Origin: Pelagibacteraceae bacterium AG-390-A02
GTDB taxonomy: Bacteria > Pseudomonadota > Alphaproteobacteria > Pelagibacterales > Pelagibacteraceae
DNA length: 60,276 nt
Assembly (NCBI GenBank): GCA_003278165.1
Contig: QCGU01000005.1
Location: 1 to 60,276 of the forward strand
Direction of reading: 5' to 3'
The notes under the pieces were generated by a model. That model had not been told where the DNA came from. It did no database searches and saw nothing but the letters and a program-made list of their open reading frames with translations. The position numbers and the translations under genes are program-made. The first letter of the stretch is position 1, and the number at the start of each line of letters is the position of its first letter. This document shows, piece after piece, positions 1 through 10,259 of the stretch.

Positions 1-1295
1 GAAACAGCTGGCTGATTATCTTCAGCGGTTGAGAAAACTTGGCTTTTTTTAGTTGGAATTGTTGTGTTTTTGTCGATTAGTTTTGTTGAAACTCCACCAA
101 GTGTTTCAATACCTAGGGATAATGGTGTAACATCTAATAATAGAACGTCTTTGACGTCTCCTTGTAATACACCAGCTTGAATAGCAGCACCCATTGCAAC
201 TACTTCATCAGGGTTTACACTCTTATTAGGGTCTTTTCCAAAAAAGTTTTTAACTTCTGCTATAACTTTTGGCATTCTGGTCATACCACCAACCATAACC
301 ACTTCATCTATTTCACTCGCAGTAATTCCCGCATCTTTTAAAGCTGTTTTACATGGAGGCATTGTTCTAGCAATTAGATCCTCAACTAATGCTTCAAGTT
401 TTGCTCTAGTCATTTTTAAATTGATGTGTTTTGGACCAGTTTTATCTGCAGTTATAAATGGTAAGTTTATATCTGTTTGTTCTGCAGATGATAATTCTAT
501 TTTTGCTTTTTCAGCTGCTTCTTTTAATCTCTGTAAAGCAAGTTTATCTGATTTAAGATCAATACCATTATCTTTTTTAAATTCAGAAATTAAATAATCA
601 ACTATAGCATTATCAAAATCTTCACCACCTAAAAAAGTATCACCATTAGTTGATTTAACTTCAAATACACCATCACCTAACTCAAGTATTGAAACATCAA
701 ATGTTCCACCACCTAAATCGTATACAGCAATTTTTTTGTTTTGTTTTTTATCTAAACCATAAGCAAGTGATGCAGCAGTTGGTTCATTTATAATTCTTAA
801 AACTTCAAGTCCTGCAATTTTACCTGCATCTTTTGTTGCTTGTCTTTGTGCATCGTTAAAATATGCTGGTACTGTTATTACAGCTTTTGTTACTTCTGAT
901 CCTAAATATTTTTCTGCTGTCTCTTTCATTTTTTGTAAAATGAAAGCTGAGATTTGTGAGGGGGAGTATTTTTCTCCTTTTGCTTCAATCCAGGCATCAC
1001 CTTTCTCAGAATTAATTATTTTAAATGGTGCAGCCTCAACATCTTTTTTTACTGTTGGATCATCAAAATTTCTTCCAATTAACCTTTTAACTGCAAAAAT
1101 TGTGTTTTCAGGATTTGTTACCGCTTGTCTTTTAGCTGGTTGACCTATTAATTTTTCATTTTCATCAGTGAATGCAACTACTGAAGGTGTTGTTCTTGCT
1201 CCCTCTGCATTTTCTAAAACTTTAGCTTGTGTTCCTTCCATTACTGCAACACAAGAGTTAGTTGTTCCTAGGTCTATTCCAATTATTTTGCTCAT
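1..1295 (-). CDS. dnaK: Molecular chaperone DnaK (Hsp70), C-terminal end outside window
   Basis: ATP-dependent Hsp70 chaperone of the cytoplasm, working with GrpE and DnaJ. The minus-strand frame opens at an ATG (1293-1295) and stays open to base 1, giving about 431 residues, so the C-terminal part of the substrate domain and lid is missing only because the window ends. The N-terminus carries the Hsp70 phosphate loop [14 protein letters not shown]. Further in are [16 protein letters not shown], the adenosine-loop motif [11 protein letters not shown], the VGGMTRMP motif, and the linker [19 protein letters not shown] leading into the substrate domain. It lies 63 bases downstream of grpE on the same strand, so the order is grpE-dnaK. 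No sigma-32 promoter was recognised. Confidence 0.97.
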   Translation of the reverse strand, partial: MSKIIGIDLGTTNSCVAVMEGTQAKVLENAEGARTTPSVVAFTDENEKLIGQPAKRQAVTNPENTIFAVKRLIGRNFDDPTVKKDVEAAPFKIINSEKGDAWIEAKGEKYSPSQISAFILQKMKETAEKYLGSEVTKAVITVPAYFNDAQRQATKDAGKIAGLEVLRIINEPTAASLAYGLDKKQNKKIAVYDLGGGTFDVSILELGDGVFEVKSTNGDTFLGGEDFDNAIVDYLISEFKKDNGIDLKSDKLALQRLKEAAEKAKIELSSAEQTDINLPFITADKTGPKHINLKMTRAKLEALVEDLIARTMPPCKTALKDAGITASEIDEVVMVGGMTRMPKVIAEVKNFFGKDPNKSVNPDEVVAMGAAIQAGVLQGDVKDVLLLDVTPLSLGIETLGGVSTKLIDKNTTIPTKKSQVFSTAEDNQPAV

Positions 1296-1358
1296 AATAT
1301 TAATGTCTCTCTTTCATCATATAGGGTTTAAATTTGAAACTACAAGTTGATCTCATTA

Positions 1359-2012
1359 TTATTTATCTTTTGAATTCTCTTGATTTTGTTCGGTTTTCTC
1401 TTCTTTTTTAGTAATTTTTTTTGAAACTCCAACTAAAGAAGGTCTTAGAAGTCTATCTTTAATTGTAAATCCTTTTTGGACCTCCTGAACGATAGTTCCA
1501 GGTTCCTTAGTATCATCCTCTATTTCCATCATTGCTTGATGAAAGTTAGGATCTAGTTTTTTGTTAAGGCAATCAATTGGTTTAATATTATTTTTTTCAA
1601 AAATAGAAATTAAGTCTTTTTTTATTATATCTAAATGTTCAAGTGCTTTTTTTAAGGCCTCTGTTTCTTTTAAGTTATCATCACTTTCTAAAACATGTCT
1701 AGAACGATCTAAGTTATCAACTAAATTTAATGCTTCTTTCGCAAAACTAAAACCACCATATTCAAAAGCATCCTCTTTTTCTTTTTCAAACCTTCTTCTT
1801 TGATTTTCCATTTCAGCAAAGGTTCGTGCCAGTTTATCTTCTAGTTCAGAAATTTTTTCTTCCGGAGTTAATTCTTTAATCTCTTTTTTAGTTTCTTCTT
1901 GTGTTTCTTGTTGATTTCCCCCTGCTGGGTTTTCCTCATGTTTCTCTGTTTCTTTTTTTAAATTCTGATTTTGGTCTGTTGCAGTGTTTTTTTGGTTTTC
2001 TTCTTTTTCCAT
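1359..2012 (-). CDS. grpE: Nucleotide exchange factor GrpE
   Basis: Exchanges ADP for ATP on DnaK. The first half is a low-complexity, Glu/Lys/Asn/Gln-rich tail. It is followed by a long coiled coil (ELEDKLARTFAEMENQRRRF, KEKEDAFEYG) and the C-terminal beta domain, including DPNFHQAMMEIED, GTIVQEVQKGF and DRLLRPSLVGVSK. The open frame extends 16 codons further upstream, but I chose the Met at 2012 (MEKEENQ) because the upstream stretch is hydrophobic, not GrpE-like, and would overlap divergent rdgB. That gives 217 residues. Unlike many alphaproteobacteria, hrcA is not next to it. Confidence 0.95.
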   Translation of the reverse strand: MEKEENQKNTATDQNQNLKKETEKHEENPAGGNQQETQEETKKEIKELTPEEKISELEDKLARTFAEMENQRRRFEKEKEDAFEYGGFSFAKEALNLVDNLDRSRHVLESDDNLKETEALKKALEHLDIIKKDLISIFEKNNIKPIDCLNKKLDPNFHQAMMEIEDDTKEPGTIVQEVQKGFTIKDRLLRPSLVGVSKKITKKEEKTEQNQENSKDK

Positions 2013-2048
2013 AGATCCATATATGGTAAGGATTTTAATTATTTCTAG

Positions 2049-2651
2049 ATGTCTAAGCAAAAAATAAAAGAATTACTAATAGGTACTAACAACAAGGGTA
2101 AATTAAGAGAAATAAAGAGTTTATTGCCAAATTCTATCAAAATTTACTCTACATCTAATTTTAAACTTAAAAGTCCTCCTGAAAATGGAAAAACTTTTGA
2201 AGAGAACTCTTTAGTAAAATCAAAACACTTCTCTAAAAAAACTGGACTAACATGTTTGGCTGATGACTCTGGTTTGGAGATAGATCACTTGGATAAAAAA
2301 CCTGGGATTTATTCTGCACGATGGGGAGGAAAATCTGGGGATTTTAGCAAAGCTATTAAAAAAGTTTTTAGAGAGCTAAATAAAAAAGATAAGAACTGGA
2401 AAAATAAAAAAATTAAAGCAAGATTTGTTTGTGCTTTATCAATCTCATATCTAAATAAAAAAATCGCTTGTGTAGTAGGTAAAGTTGAAGGTCGAATATC
2501 AAATCAGCCAAAGGGAAAAAATGGATTTGGTTATGATCCAATTTTTATCCCACTTAAAAAATCTAAAACTTTCGGTGAAATGAAACCGTCTCAAAAATAT
2601 AAAATGGATCATCGGTATAAAGCTTTCAAAAAACTTAAAAAATTTCTATAA
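2049..2651 (+). CDS. rdgB: Non-canonical purine NTP pyrophosphatase (XTP/dITP diphosphatase)
   Basis: House-cleaning enzyme that hydrolyses dITP, XTP and ITP to the monophosphate and pyrophosphate, keeping deaminated purines out of DNA and RNA. The family signature is clear: LLIGTNNKGKLREIKSLLP at the N-terminus, then ENSLVKSKHFSKKTGL, CLADDSGLEIDHLDKKPGIY with the catalytic Asp pair, SARWGG, and the C-terminal GFGYDPIFIP. The length of 200 residues is normal. It is divergent from grpE with only 36 bases between start codons, and its last 17 bases overlap the 3' end of the opposing LpoA-like gene. The rph and hemW neighbours often seen in alphaproteobacteria are absent. Confidence 0.95.
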   Translation: MSKQKIKELLIGTNNKGKLREIKSLLPNSIKIYSTSNFKLKSPPENGKTFEENSLVKSKHFSKKTGLTCLADDSGLEIDHLDKKPGIYSARWGGKSGDFSKAIKKVFRELNKKDKNWKNKKIKARFVCALSISYLNKKIACVVGKVEGRISNQPKGKNGFGYDPIFIPLKKSKTFGEMKPSQKYKMDHRYKAFKKLKKFL

Positions 2652-3789
2652 GTCTTTTATCTTCAATTTTATAAAAATTTAATCTGTGATTAATTTTGTT
2701 ATCTTTAATATCAAAAATTCCTATCTTTCCTTTAAATGAATTTTTTTTCTTAAATATTCTGTTTATTTTTGAAAGGTCTGATTTTAAGGAGAGATAATAT
2801 ACCAAACCAACCAAATCATAACTTAACAATGAGAGATGAGATGGATTTTCATTAAAAGCATTAAAGTGTTTAATTTTATAATTATCAAAATTTTTCTTAT
2901 TGATTGAAGGATAATAAATTGGTTGAATGTTTATTTCTTCAATTAAGCTTTCATCAAACCACTGATTAAGAGTTATAAAATATTTATTTTTTGGAGAAAC
3001 ATCTGTGTAAAGTAAAGATGTTGCAACACTTTTAAGACTTTCATCAAAATCCGATATAACAACTGCATCAAAATTTACATTTCCAATTGTATATTTTTTT
3101 TCCAATTTTTTTATTTTTCTTTCTTTATTTAGTTCATTTGATTCTTTAATTCTTTGAATTTCATCTGCTAAATTTTGTTTTCTAATTTTGTATTTAGTTA
3201 TTTCCTCAATTTGTTTTGTAAGCTTAGTTGGTTCAGTATTATATTCAAAATTTTTAAAAACTTTTATTTCAGAATTTGTTAAACCATCTTTAACTTCAAA
3301 CTCAAAATTTTGTATTGGTGTTAAAAAAAGAGTTTTTTGTAAATTGTTATCATTTAAAAATTTTTTTATTGTATTAAACTGTGAAGTAGAATTAATTCCG
3401 GCAGAAATTACATTTTCAGGTAAATCCAAAGTTTTATTTGTTAAAGATAAAAAAGTTAAATCTTTCATTTCATCCAAATAAGTTAAGCTTTTATGAAATA
3501 CCGGTCCAATAACAATTTTTATTCCCATTTGTTTTAATTCAAAAGCAGACTTAAGAGTTTGGTTTGGTCTTGTTGCAGTATCTTTTGGATAAATTTCAAT
3601 TAAATTATTATTAATATCTTTGACGGCTAAACTTACAGCCTTAATAATTGATGAGCCTACATTTTTATTTTCACCAGTCATTGGCACTAATAGTCCAATT
3701 TTTATTTTTTCATTGGCATTGACTAAATTTAAAAAATTTAAAGATAAGAAAAGTAAAGAAATAACAATAATTTTAATAATCTTTCTCAT
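2635..3789 (-). CDS. LpoA/YraM-like periplasmic-binding-fold protein
   Basis: Secreted protein of the type I periplasmic-binding fold (leucine-binding-like). I place the start at the Met at 3789 (MRKIIKIIVIS), which begins a good signal peptide ending near VNANEKIKIGLL; the longer frame adds 14 unlikely residues. The mature protein opens with KIGLLVPMTGENKNVGSSI, typical of this fold. A Lys/Glu-rich segment (IKESNELNKERKIKKLEKKY) interrupts the middle. Divergent placement 34 bases from rsmI, followed by a BON lipoprotein, mirrors the enterobacterial lpoA-rsmI-yraN-diaA-dolP region. I therefore infer a penicillin-binding-protein activator-like role rather than amino-acid transport. No lipobox is visible, so it is probably soluble in the periplasm. 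Confidence 0.75.
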   Translation of the reverse strand: MRKIIKIIVISLLFLSLNFLNLVNANEKIKIGLLVPMTGENKNVGSSIIKAVSLAVKDINNNLIEIYPKDTATRPNQTLKSAFELKQMGIKIVIGPVFHKSLTYLDEMKDLTFLSLTNKTLDLPENVISAGINSTSQFNTIKKFLNDNNLQKTLFLTPIQNFEFEVKDGLTNSEIKVFKNFEYNTEPTKLTKQIEEITKYKIRKQNLADEIQRIKESNELNKERKIKKLEKKYTIGNVNFDAVVISDFDESLKSVATSLLYTDVSPKNKYFITLNQWFDESLIEEINIQPIYYPSINKKNFDNYKIKHFNAFNENPSHLSLLSYDLVGLVYYLSLKSDLSKINRIFKKKNSFKGKIGIFDIKDNKINHRLNFYKIEDKRLIEIF

Positions 3790-3823
3790 TTTAATGATAT
3801 TATATAATTTTCTTAGCTGAATT

Positions 3824-4684
3824 ATGATCACAAAAACACAATTTAAATCAAATAATTATAAAAATGGGCTTTATCTAGTTGCAACACCAATAGGGAATTT
3901 GAAAGATATGTCATTTAGATCCTTAGAAGTTCTAAAAAAATCAGATTATATTCTTTGTGAAGATACACGAGTGTCTAAAAATTTATTAGAGAAATATCAG
4001 ATCAAATCGAGATTAATTTCAAATTACAAATTTAATGAAAAAAAAAATACATCACAGATAATTGAATATTTAAAATCAGGTAAATTAATTTCACTTATAT
4101 CAGACGCAGGAACTCCGAGCATCTCTGATCCAGGTTTAGTTTTAGTTAATGAATGTATAAAAAATAATATAAACATAATTTCAATACCTGGTCCATCAGC
4201 AGTCACCACTGCTATTGCAGCTAGTGGATTTTCAGATAAATTTTTCTTTTATGGTTTTTTACCAGAAAAAAAAAATCAAATTGACGAAGAATTAAAAAAA
4301 CTATCGAATTTTAATTACAGTCTAATTTTTTTTTCATCATCAAAAAAAATTAATAAAATTATCCCAGGATTTAAAAAATATTTTTCTGGTAGAAAAATAG
4401 TATTTTGTAGAGAAATTTCTAAATTGTATGAGGAGTACATAAGAACGAATATTGATGATTTAGAAACATTTAATAAGGATTTAAAGGGAGAATTAACAAT
4501 TGTTTTATCTGAAAAAAAAGAAGAAAGTTCTTCACAAAACCTAAGTGAATCGGATATTAATCTGATTAAGAAAATGATTAACAAATTAAGCACAAAAGAA
4601 ATTACAGATCTAATAAGTAGCAATAGAAATATTCCAAAAAAAGTAATTTATAATTTTTGTTTAAAACTAAAAAATGAAAATTAA
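3824..4684 (+). CDS. rsmI: 16S rRNA (cytidine-1402 2'-O)-methyltransferase
   Basis: SAM-dependent enzyme that 2'-O-methylates C1402 in the ribosomal P site. Tetrapyrrole-methylase fold motifs are plain: GLYLVATPIGNLKDMSFRSL, CEDTRVSKNLLEKY, LISDAGTPSISDPGLVLV, and IPGPSAVTTAIAASGF followed by FFYGFLP. Then come EISKLYEEYIR and GELTIVLSEKKE near the end of the catalytic part. The 286 residues match the family. The frame stays intact through two A10 tracts (4038-4047 and 4266-4275). Its 3' end overlaps the next gene by 11 bases, so the two are co-transcribed; yraN, often placed between them, is missing. Confidence 0.95.
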   Translation: MITKTQFKSNNYKNGLYLVATPIGNLKDMSFRSLEVLKKSDYILCEDTRVSKNLLEKYQIKSRLISNYKFNEKKNTSQIIEYLKSGKLISLISDAGTPSISDPGLVLVNECIKNNINIISIPGPSAVTTAIAASGFSDKFFFYGFLPEKKNQIDEELKKLSNFNYSLIFFSSSKKINKIIPGFKKYFSGRKIVFCREISKLYEEYIRTNIDDLETFNKDLKGELTIVLSEKKEESSSQNLSESDINLIKKMINKLSTKEITDLISSNRNIPKKVIYNFCLKLKNEN

Positions 4685-5270
4685 AACTTTAATAATTATT
4701 TTTTTATCAATTTTTTTGACTGGTTGTGCAGTAGGAGTTGGCTCTTCTGGCTTGTTTGGAACTGGAGTTTCAGTTGCGATGGATCCAAGAACGGTCGGAA
4801 CTCAAATAGATGATTCTATTATGCAAAAAACTATTTCTACAAAAATACTAAGTTTAGATAAAAAACATTTTTTAAAGGTAAAAACTAAAGTTTTAGATGG
4901 AAGAATTTTTATAACCGGAAAAGTAGATGAACCAGAAGAAAAATTAAAAATTACTAAAGTTGCTTGGGAAACAAAAGGTGCTAGATCTGTAAAAAATGAT
5001 ATTAAAATTAAAGAAGAATTTAATTTTAAGCAATCAGCAAAAGATCTACTTATCACTTCTCAATTAAGAACAGCTTTAATAGTAAATAAAAATATTAAAG
5101 CAACAAATTATCAGATCGATACTTATAAAAAGAAAATATATGTTTATGGAATAGCTCTAAACGACGAAGAAAAAGAAATGGTCATAAGCGAAGCAAAAGA
5201 AATTGTAGATGTTGAAGATGTTATTTCAAGTATTTTATTACTTGAAGATTTGAGAGTTCAAAAAAATTAA
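4674..5270 (+). CDS. Double BON-domain outer-membrane lipoprotein (DolP/YraP-like)
   Basis: A lipoprotein signal peptide (MKIKTLIIIFLSIF) ends in the lipobox LTGC with Cys18 as lipidation site. A Gly/Ser-rich linker and two BON (phospholipid-binding) modules follow. The first spans roughly residues 40-110 and contains LKVKTKVLDGRIFITGKVD. The second spans roughly 120-190, with NYQIDTYKKKIYVYGIALND and VEDVISSILLLEDLR. In enterobacteria DolP supports outer-membrane integrity; the rsmI neighbourhood makes this the natural counterpart here. It overlaps rsmI by 11 bases at its start. At the other end its stop codon interlocks with that of maeB in the four bases TTAA. Confidence 0.85.
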   Translation: MKIKTLIIIFLSIFLTGCAVGVGSSGLFGTGVSVAMDPRTVGTQIDDSIMQKTISTKILSLDKKHFLKVKTKVLDGRIFITGKVDEPEEKLKITKVAWETKGARSVKNDIKIKEEFNFKQSAKDLLITSQLRTALIVNKNIKATNYQIDTYKKKIYVYGIALNDEEKEMVISEAKEIVDVEDVISSILLLEDLRVQKN

Positions 5271-7555
5271 TCAATTTTATATTTAATAACCTCTGATGAA
5301 TAAGCTGCAATAGAGGCTAAATTAATAATTTCAGATGTTGAAGATCTAAGTGGAGCGATCTCAATTGGTAATCCAATACCAATTAGTAAAGGACCTATAA
5401 CTTTTGTATCACCTAATGTTTTCATCAATTTATAAGATATTGCTGCACTATGTTGTCCTGGCATAATTAAGATATTAGCTTTACCTACTATTTTTGCAAA
5501 AGGATATAGTTCTTTGTAATCAGAATTTAAAGCAACATCGGGCTGCATGTCCCCATCAAATTCAAAATTCACTTGTTTCTCTTTTAAAATATCTACTGCC
5601 GCACGAATGTGTTTTGTTCTACTTGTTAAAGGTTGTCCAAATGTAGAGTGTGAAACAAACGCAATTTTCGGATCAATTCCAAATAGCCTTACTACTCTTG
5701 CTGCTGAAATTGCTATTTTAGCCATTTCCTCAGAAGTTGGGTATTCATGAACACTTGTGTCAGCAATGAAGATTGTTTTTCCTTTATTAACAACCATATT
5801 TAGTCCAAACATAATTTCACCCTTACGAACATCTACTACTTGTTTTATTTTTTCAAGAGATGCACCAAAACGCCTGGTATTTCCTGTGACAGCACCATCT
5901 GCATCTCCACATGCAACCATACTTGTAGCCCAAACAACTCTATCATTTCTGATCATTCGATCGCAATCACGTTCTAATAAACCCTGTTCTCTTTGAAGTT
6001 TTTTGAACAGATGATTTACGTATTTTTTTCTTTTTTCTTCATCTTTTGAATTAGTAATCTCAATATCAAAATTTTCACTGTAACCAATATTTTTAATTTG
6101 TTCTTTAATTTTACTTTCTTTACCAACTAAAATTGGGATACCAAGTTTTGAATTTTTAAATGCTATTGCAGCTTTTAATGTATTTTCATCCTCACCATCA
6201 GCAAAAACAATTCTTTTTTGATTTTTTTTAATGAAAGAGTTTATACCTTGCATAATTGTAACTGTTGGATCTAGCCTTTGTTTAAGTTGCTCTTTATAGG
6301 TTTCAAAATTATCAATCTTTTTTCTAGCAACTCCACTTTCTATAGCAGCTTTTGCTACTGCTGCTGGAATTACACTAATTAATCTGGGATCAAAAGTTGA
6401 TGGTATTATATAATCTCTTCCATAATGAGGTCTTTCCCCACCCATCGCTGCCACAACTTCATCTGGCACATCTTCTCTAGCAAGTTTTGCTATTGCTTCA
6501 GCAGCAGCAACCTTCATTCCTTCATTGATAGTTTTTGCTCTGACGTCTAGTGCACCTCTGAATATGTAAGGAAATCCAATTAAATTATTTACCTGATTAG
6601 GATAATCTGATCTCCCTGTTGCAATTATTGCATCATTTCTTACTTCATTTATTTCTTCGGGTGTAATCTCTGGATCAGGATTTGCACATGCAAATATAAT
6701 TGGATTTTTAGACATGCTTTTAACCATATCTTTTTTCAAAACACCTTTTGAGGATAATCCCAAGAAAACATCAGCTCCTTCAATTGCATCACTTAGAGTT
6801 CTTAATTTTGTATTAACAGCAAACCTTGATTTCCATTGATCAATACCCTCCGCTCTTCCTTTATAAATCACACCCTTTCGATCTAGCATTATTACATTTT
6901 CTGACTTAACACCTGAATTAATAAATAACTCTGTACAAGCCTGAGCGGAAGCACCAGCACCATTAACAACAACTTTTATATCTTTTATTGACTTTCCACT
7001 TATATCTAGTGCATTTAGCAAAGCAGCTGTTGTTATAATTGCTGTTCCATGTTGATCATCGTGGAATACTGGAATATCTAATATTTCTTTAAGTTTTTGC
7101 TCAATGATAAAACAATCTGGTGCAGCTATATCTTCTAAATTAATTCCTCCAAAACTTGGAGCGAAATTTTTAATTGAATTGATAATTTCATCAGCATCCT
7201 TACAGTCTATTTCTAAGTCAATTGAATCTATATCTGCAAACCTTTTAAATAGAACAGCTTTTCCTTCCATTACTGGTTTTGAGGCTAATGCACCTAAGTT
7301 ACCCAATCCTAAAATTGCTGAACCATTACTTATTACTGCTACTAAATTTCCTTTACTTGTATAATCATATGCTGCCTCAGGGTCTTCACTTATTTTTTTC
7401 ACTGGTGCGGCAACCCCGGGGGAATAAGCAAGCGCAAGATCTCTTTTAGTAGTCATGTTCTTCGAAGAGATTATTTCGATCTTGCCAGGCTTCTTATCTT
7501 TATGAAAATCTAAAGCCTCTTTATCTGTGTAATGATCATTTTTTGTATTTTTCAT
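5267..7555 (-). CDS. maeB: NADP-dependent malic enzyme with phosphotransacetylase-like domain
   Basis: Oxidative decarboxylation of malate to pyruvate with reduction of NADP. At 762 residues it has the full MaeB architecture. The malic N-domain includes RDLALAYSPGVAAPVKKI and LGLGNLGALASKPVMEGKA. The metal/substrate region holds VFHDDQHGTAII. The Rossmann NAD(P) domain contains VVVNGAGASAQAC, FACANPDPEITPEE and IATGRSDYPNQVNN. From about residue 430 there is a phosphate-acetyltransferase-like domain (FADGEDENTLKAA, LIMPGQHSAAISYKL), which in characterised MaeB proteins is regulatory rather than catalytic. The gene stands alone on its strand between dolP-like and murJ. Confidence 0.95.
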   Translation of the reverse strand: MKNTKNDHYTDKEALDFHKDKKPGKIEIISSKNMTTKRDLALAYSPGVAAPVKKISEDPEAAYDYTSKGNLVAVISNGSAILGLGNLGALASKPVMEGKAVLFKRFADIDSIDLEIDCKDADEIINSIKNFAPSFGGINLEDIAAPDCFIIEQKLKEILDIPVFHDDQHGTAIITTAALLNALDISGKSIKDIKVVVNGAGASAQACTELFINSGVKSENVIMLDRKGVIYKGRAEGIDQWKSRFAVNTKLRTLSDAIEGADVFLGLSSKGVLKKDMVKSMSKNPIIFACANPDPEITPEEINEVRNDAIIATGRSDYPNQVNNLIGFPYIFRGALDVRAKTINEGMKVAAAEAIAKLAREDVPDEVVAAMGGERPHYGRDYIIPSTFDPRLISVIPAAVAKAAIESGVARKKIDNFETYKEQLKQRLDPTVTIMQGINSFIKKNQKRIVFADGEDENTLKAAIAFKNSKLGIPILVGKESKIKEQIKNIGYSENFDIEITNSKDEEKRKKYVNHLFKKLQREQGLLERDCDRMIRNDRVVWATSMVACGDADGAVTGNTRRFGASLEKIKQVVDVRKGEIMFGLNMVVNKGKTIFIADTSVHEYPTSEEMAKIAISAARVVRLFGIDPKIAFVSHSTFGQPLTSRTKHIRAAVDILKEKQVNFEFDGDMQPDVALNSDYKELYPFAKIVGKANILIMPGQHSAAISYKLMKTLGDTKVIGPLLIGIGLPIEIAPLRSSTSEIINLASIAAYSSEVIKYKID

Positions 7556-7667
7556 TTTTATGATACTGAATAATAATTTTTATCTATTTTATATTTTTTG
7601 GAATATTTGATCTATATATTCTCATAATAAGTATACAATTAGGGTAAAATTAAGACTAATATGTTTT

Positions 7668-9197
7668 ATGAACTTAATTAAGTCAACAGGCACATTTGGC
7701 TTTTATACCATAATCAGTAGACTGCTTGGATATATCAGAGATATATTGATAGCAATATTTCTTGGAACAGGTTTATTAGCAGATGCTTTTTTTGTGGCAT
7801 TTAGAATTCCGAATACTTTTAGAAGGTTGTTTGCAGAAGGAACTTTTAATGCGGCTTTTGTACCTAGCTATACATCTGAAACAATTAAAGGAAAAAAAAA
7901 TGCAAACGAATTTGCAAATAATATTTTTAATTTCTTATTCTTAGGTCTCTTAATTTTAACAATTGTTGTTCAAATTCTTATGCCTGGATTTGTATCAATT
8001 ATAGCCCCTGGTTTTATAGATGATATTGAGAAAATGGATTTAGCAATTAGTTTAACGAGGATTACTTTTCCTTTTTTATTATTCATTTGTCTGGCTTCTT
8101 TTTTTTCTGCAATATTGAATTCATATAATAAATTTGCTGCAGCTTCAGCAGCACCAATTTTATTAAATATAATTTTAATTATTGTTTTATTTTTTTCCAA
8201 AGCTTTAGGAGATGAGTTGGTATACTATCTATCTTACGGTGTTTCTTTAGCAGGTTTCTTACAATTAATTTTTTTATATTATTTTGTTAAAAAATTTTTT
8301 TCACTTAAATTAAGTTTTAAATTTAGAGCAGATAATAAAGTAAAGTTTTTTTTCAAAAAACTTTTACCTAGTATTTTTTCATCTGGTGTAACCCAAATTA
8401 ATATTTTGGTTGGAACAATTATTGCCTCGTTTCAAGCAAGTGCAGTGTCATATCTTTATTATGCTGACAGAATTTATCAGATTAATTTAGCAATAGCTGG
8501 CATTGCTATTGGAGTTGTTATTCTTCCTCAGCTTTCAAAATTTGTTAATTCTAAAAATAAAGAAAAAATTTCTTTTATTCAAAACAAAGCTTTAGAGTTA
8601 AGTTTATTTTTAAGTATTCCAGCTACAATAGCTTTAGTGATTGGTTCAGAGGAAATAATTTCAGCATTATTCGGTTATGGAAATTTTAATAAAGAATCTG
8701 TTTACAACTCAAGTCTTGCTTTATTTTATTTTGCTCTAGGTTTGCCTGCTTTTGCATTGATAAAAGTTTTTTCAAGCTTTTTATTTGCTAATCATGATAC
8801 AAAAATACCATTTTACGTTTCATTCGTTTCTGTTCTTTTAAATATTTTGATTAGTATTTATTTTTTTAATAAAATAGGTTTTATAGTAATTCCTATTGCA
8901 ACTTCTGTTTCATCTTGGTTTAATGCTATAGTGCTTTTTATTTATTTGAAAAATAAAAATTTGTTCTATTTTAAAAATCATTTTATTTTAAATTTACTTA
9001 AAATAATATTTGCATCAATTTTAATGGGATTATTCTTTAACTTTTTATTAAACTTTTTTGAAAATCAACTTTCATTTAATCATAGCTTTAAATCAATTTA
9101 TTTAATTTTAAGTGTGTTATTTGCACTATTCTTTTACATATTTATTTGTTATTTGATCAAAGCTTTTAAAATTAGTGATATTAAATTAAAATATTAA
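7668..9197 (+). CDS. murJ: Lipid II flippase MurJ (MviN)
   Basis: Moves lipid II across the inner membrane for peptidoglycan synthesis. The 509 residues are almost wholly hydrophobic, consistent with the 14-helix MOP-superfamily fold. The N-terminus carries the family signature [20 protein letters not shown], then [20 protein letters not shown] with the conserved arginines, and FNAAFVPSY. The Met at 7668 is used because the upstream ATG in another frame stops within a few codons. The 112-base gap before it, upstream of maeB, shows no obvious element. trpS follows after 4 bases, so the pair is probably co-transcribed. Confidence 0.95.
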   Translation: MNLIKSTGTFGFYTIISRLLGYIRDILIAIFLGTGLLADAFFVAFRIPNTFRRLFAEGTFNAAFVPSYTSETIKGKKNANEFANNIFNFLFLGLLILTIVVQILMPGFVSIIAPGFIDDIEKMDLAISLTRITFPFLLFICLASFFSAILNSYNKFAAASAAPILLNIILIIVLFFSKALGDELVYYLSYGVSLAGFLQLIFLYYFVKKFFSLKLSFKFRADNKVKFFFKKLLPSIFSSGVTQINILVGTIIASFQASAVSYLYYADRIYQINLAIAGIAIGVVILPQLSKFVNSKNKEKISFIQNKALELSLFLSIPATIALVIGSEEIISALFGYGNFNKESVYNSSLALFYFALGLPAFALIKVFSSFLFANHDTKIPFYVSFVSVLLNILISIYFFNKIGFIVIPIATSVSSWFNAIVLFIYLKNKNLFYFKNHFILNLLKIIFASILMGLFFNFLLNFFENQLSFNHSFKSIYLILSVLFALFFYIFICYLIKAFKISDIKLKY

Positions 9198-9201
9198 GTA
9201 T

Positions 9202-10203
9202 ATGGGTAAAAAAATATTTTCTGGTGTTCAACCAACTGGCAATCTTCACTTGGGTAATTATTTAGGTGCAATCAAAAACTTTGTAGACCTTAACAACGAT
9301 ATTGAGAATGATTGTATATTCTGTGTTGTTGATCTGCACGCAATTACAGTTAAACAAGATCCAAGAGAGTTAAAAAATAATATTCGAGAGACGGTAGCTA
9401 CTTTTATAGCAAGCGGAATTGACCCTAAAAAAAGCATTATTTTTAATCAATCTGGTGTAGCAGCTCATTCAGAGGGAGCATGGATTATGAGCTGTATTGC
9501 TCGAATGGGTTGGTTAAATAGAATGACACAATTTAAGGAAAAAGCAGGAAAAGATAAAGAAAAAGCAAGCGTTGGGCTATACTCATATCCTGTTTTAATG
9601 GCGGCAGATATTCTTTTGTACGATGCAACCCATGTTCCTGTTGGTGATGATCAAAAGCAACATCTCGAGCTATGTAGAGATATTGCTCAAAAGTTTAATA
9701 ACGATTTTGATCAAGACAACTTTTTGCAAGTACCTGAACCTTTAATTCAAAAAGAATTTTCTAGAATTATGAGTTTAAAAGATGGATCAAAAAAGATGAG
9801 CAAATCTGAGCTATCAGATTTAAGTAGAATTAATTTAACTGATGATAAAGATGCAATAGTAAACAAAATAAAAAAAGCGAAAACTGACCCGTTGCCTATG
9901 CCAAGTAGTATTGACGAATTAAATCAAAGATTAGAAGCTAGAAATCTACTTGGAATATATTCTAGCTTAAATAATTCAAGTTTACAAAAAACAGTCGAAA
10001 CTTTTTCAGGGAAAAACTTTTCTGAATTTAAAAATCAACTTTCAGATTTATTGGTTAAAAAGATTGAACCTATATCTCTCGAAATAAAAAAACTTTTAAA
10101 TGATCAGCCTTATTTAGATAAAATCCTTCTAGAAGGAGTTGAAAAAGCAAACTCAATTGCATCAAAAAAGATAGATAGAATTAAAGAAATATTAGGATTT
10201 TAA
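9202..10203 (+). CDS. trpS: Tryptophanyl-tRNA synthetase
   Basis: Charges tRNA-Trp in the cytoplasm. Class I synthetase signatures are present: the HIGH-type motif in [17 protein letters not shown] (residues 7-23) and KMSKS at residues 198-202 in the context [12 protein letters not shown]. In between are family motifs [13 protein letters not shown] and [14 protein letters not shown], where the VGDDQ segment contacts ATP. The 333 residues match bacterial TrpRS. It starts 4 bases after murJ and is followed by a 56-base gap before the Nfu-type gene. Confidence 0.96.
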   Translation: MGKKIFSGVQPTGNLHLGNYLGAIKNFVDLNNDIENDCIFCVVDLHAITVKQDPRELKNNIRETVATFIASGIDPKKSIIFNQSGVAAHSEGAWIMSCIARMGWLNRMTQFKEKAGKDKEKASVGLYSYPVLMAADILLYDATHVPVGDDQKQHLELCRDIAQKFNNDFDQDNFLQVPEPLIQKEFSRIMSLKDGSKKMSKSELSDLSRINLTDDKDAIVNKIKKAKTDPLPMPSSIDELNQRLEARNLLGIYSSLNNSSLQKTVETFSGKNFSEFKNQLSDLLVKKIEPISLEIKKLLNDQPYLDKILLEGVEKANSIASKKIDRIKEILGF

Positions 10204-10259
10204 TATAATTTAAATATCAAGTTTAAATTTTTGAAATAAACTCTATATATATTTACAAC

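Noticed and set aside
1168..1350. Small plus-strand frames opposite dnaK, grpE and other genes
   Set aside because: They lie antisense to strong coding sequence, show no ribosome binding sites and no recognisable domains.
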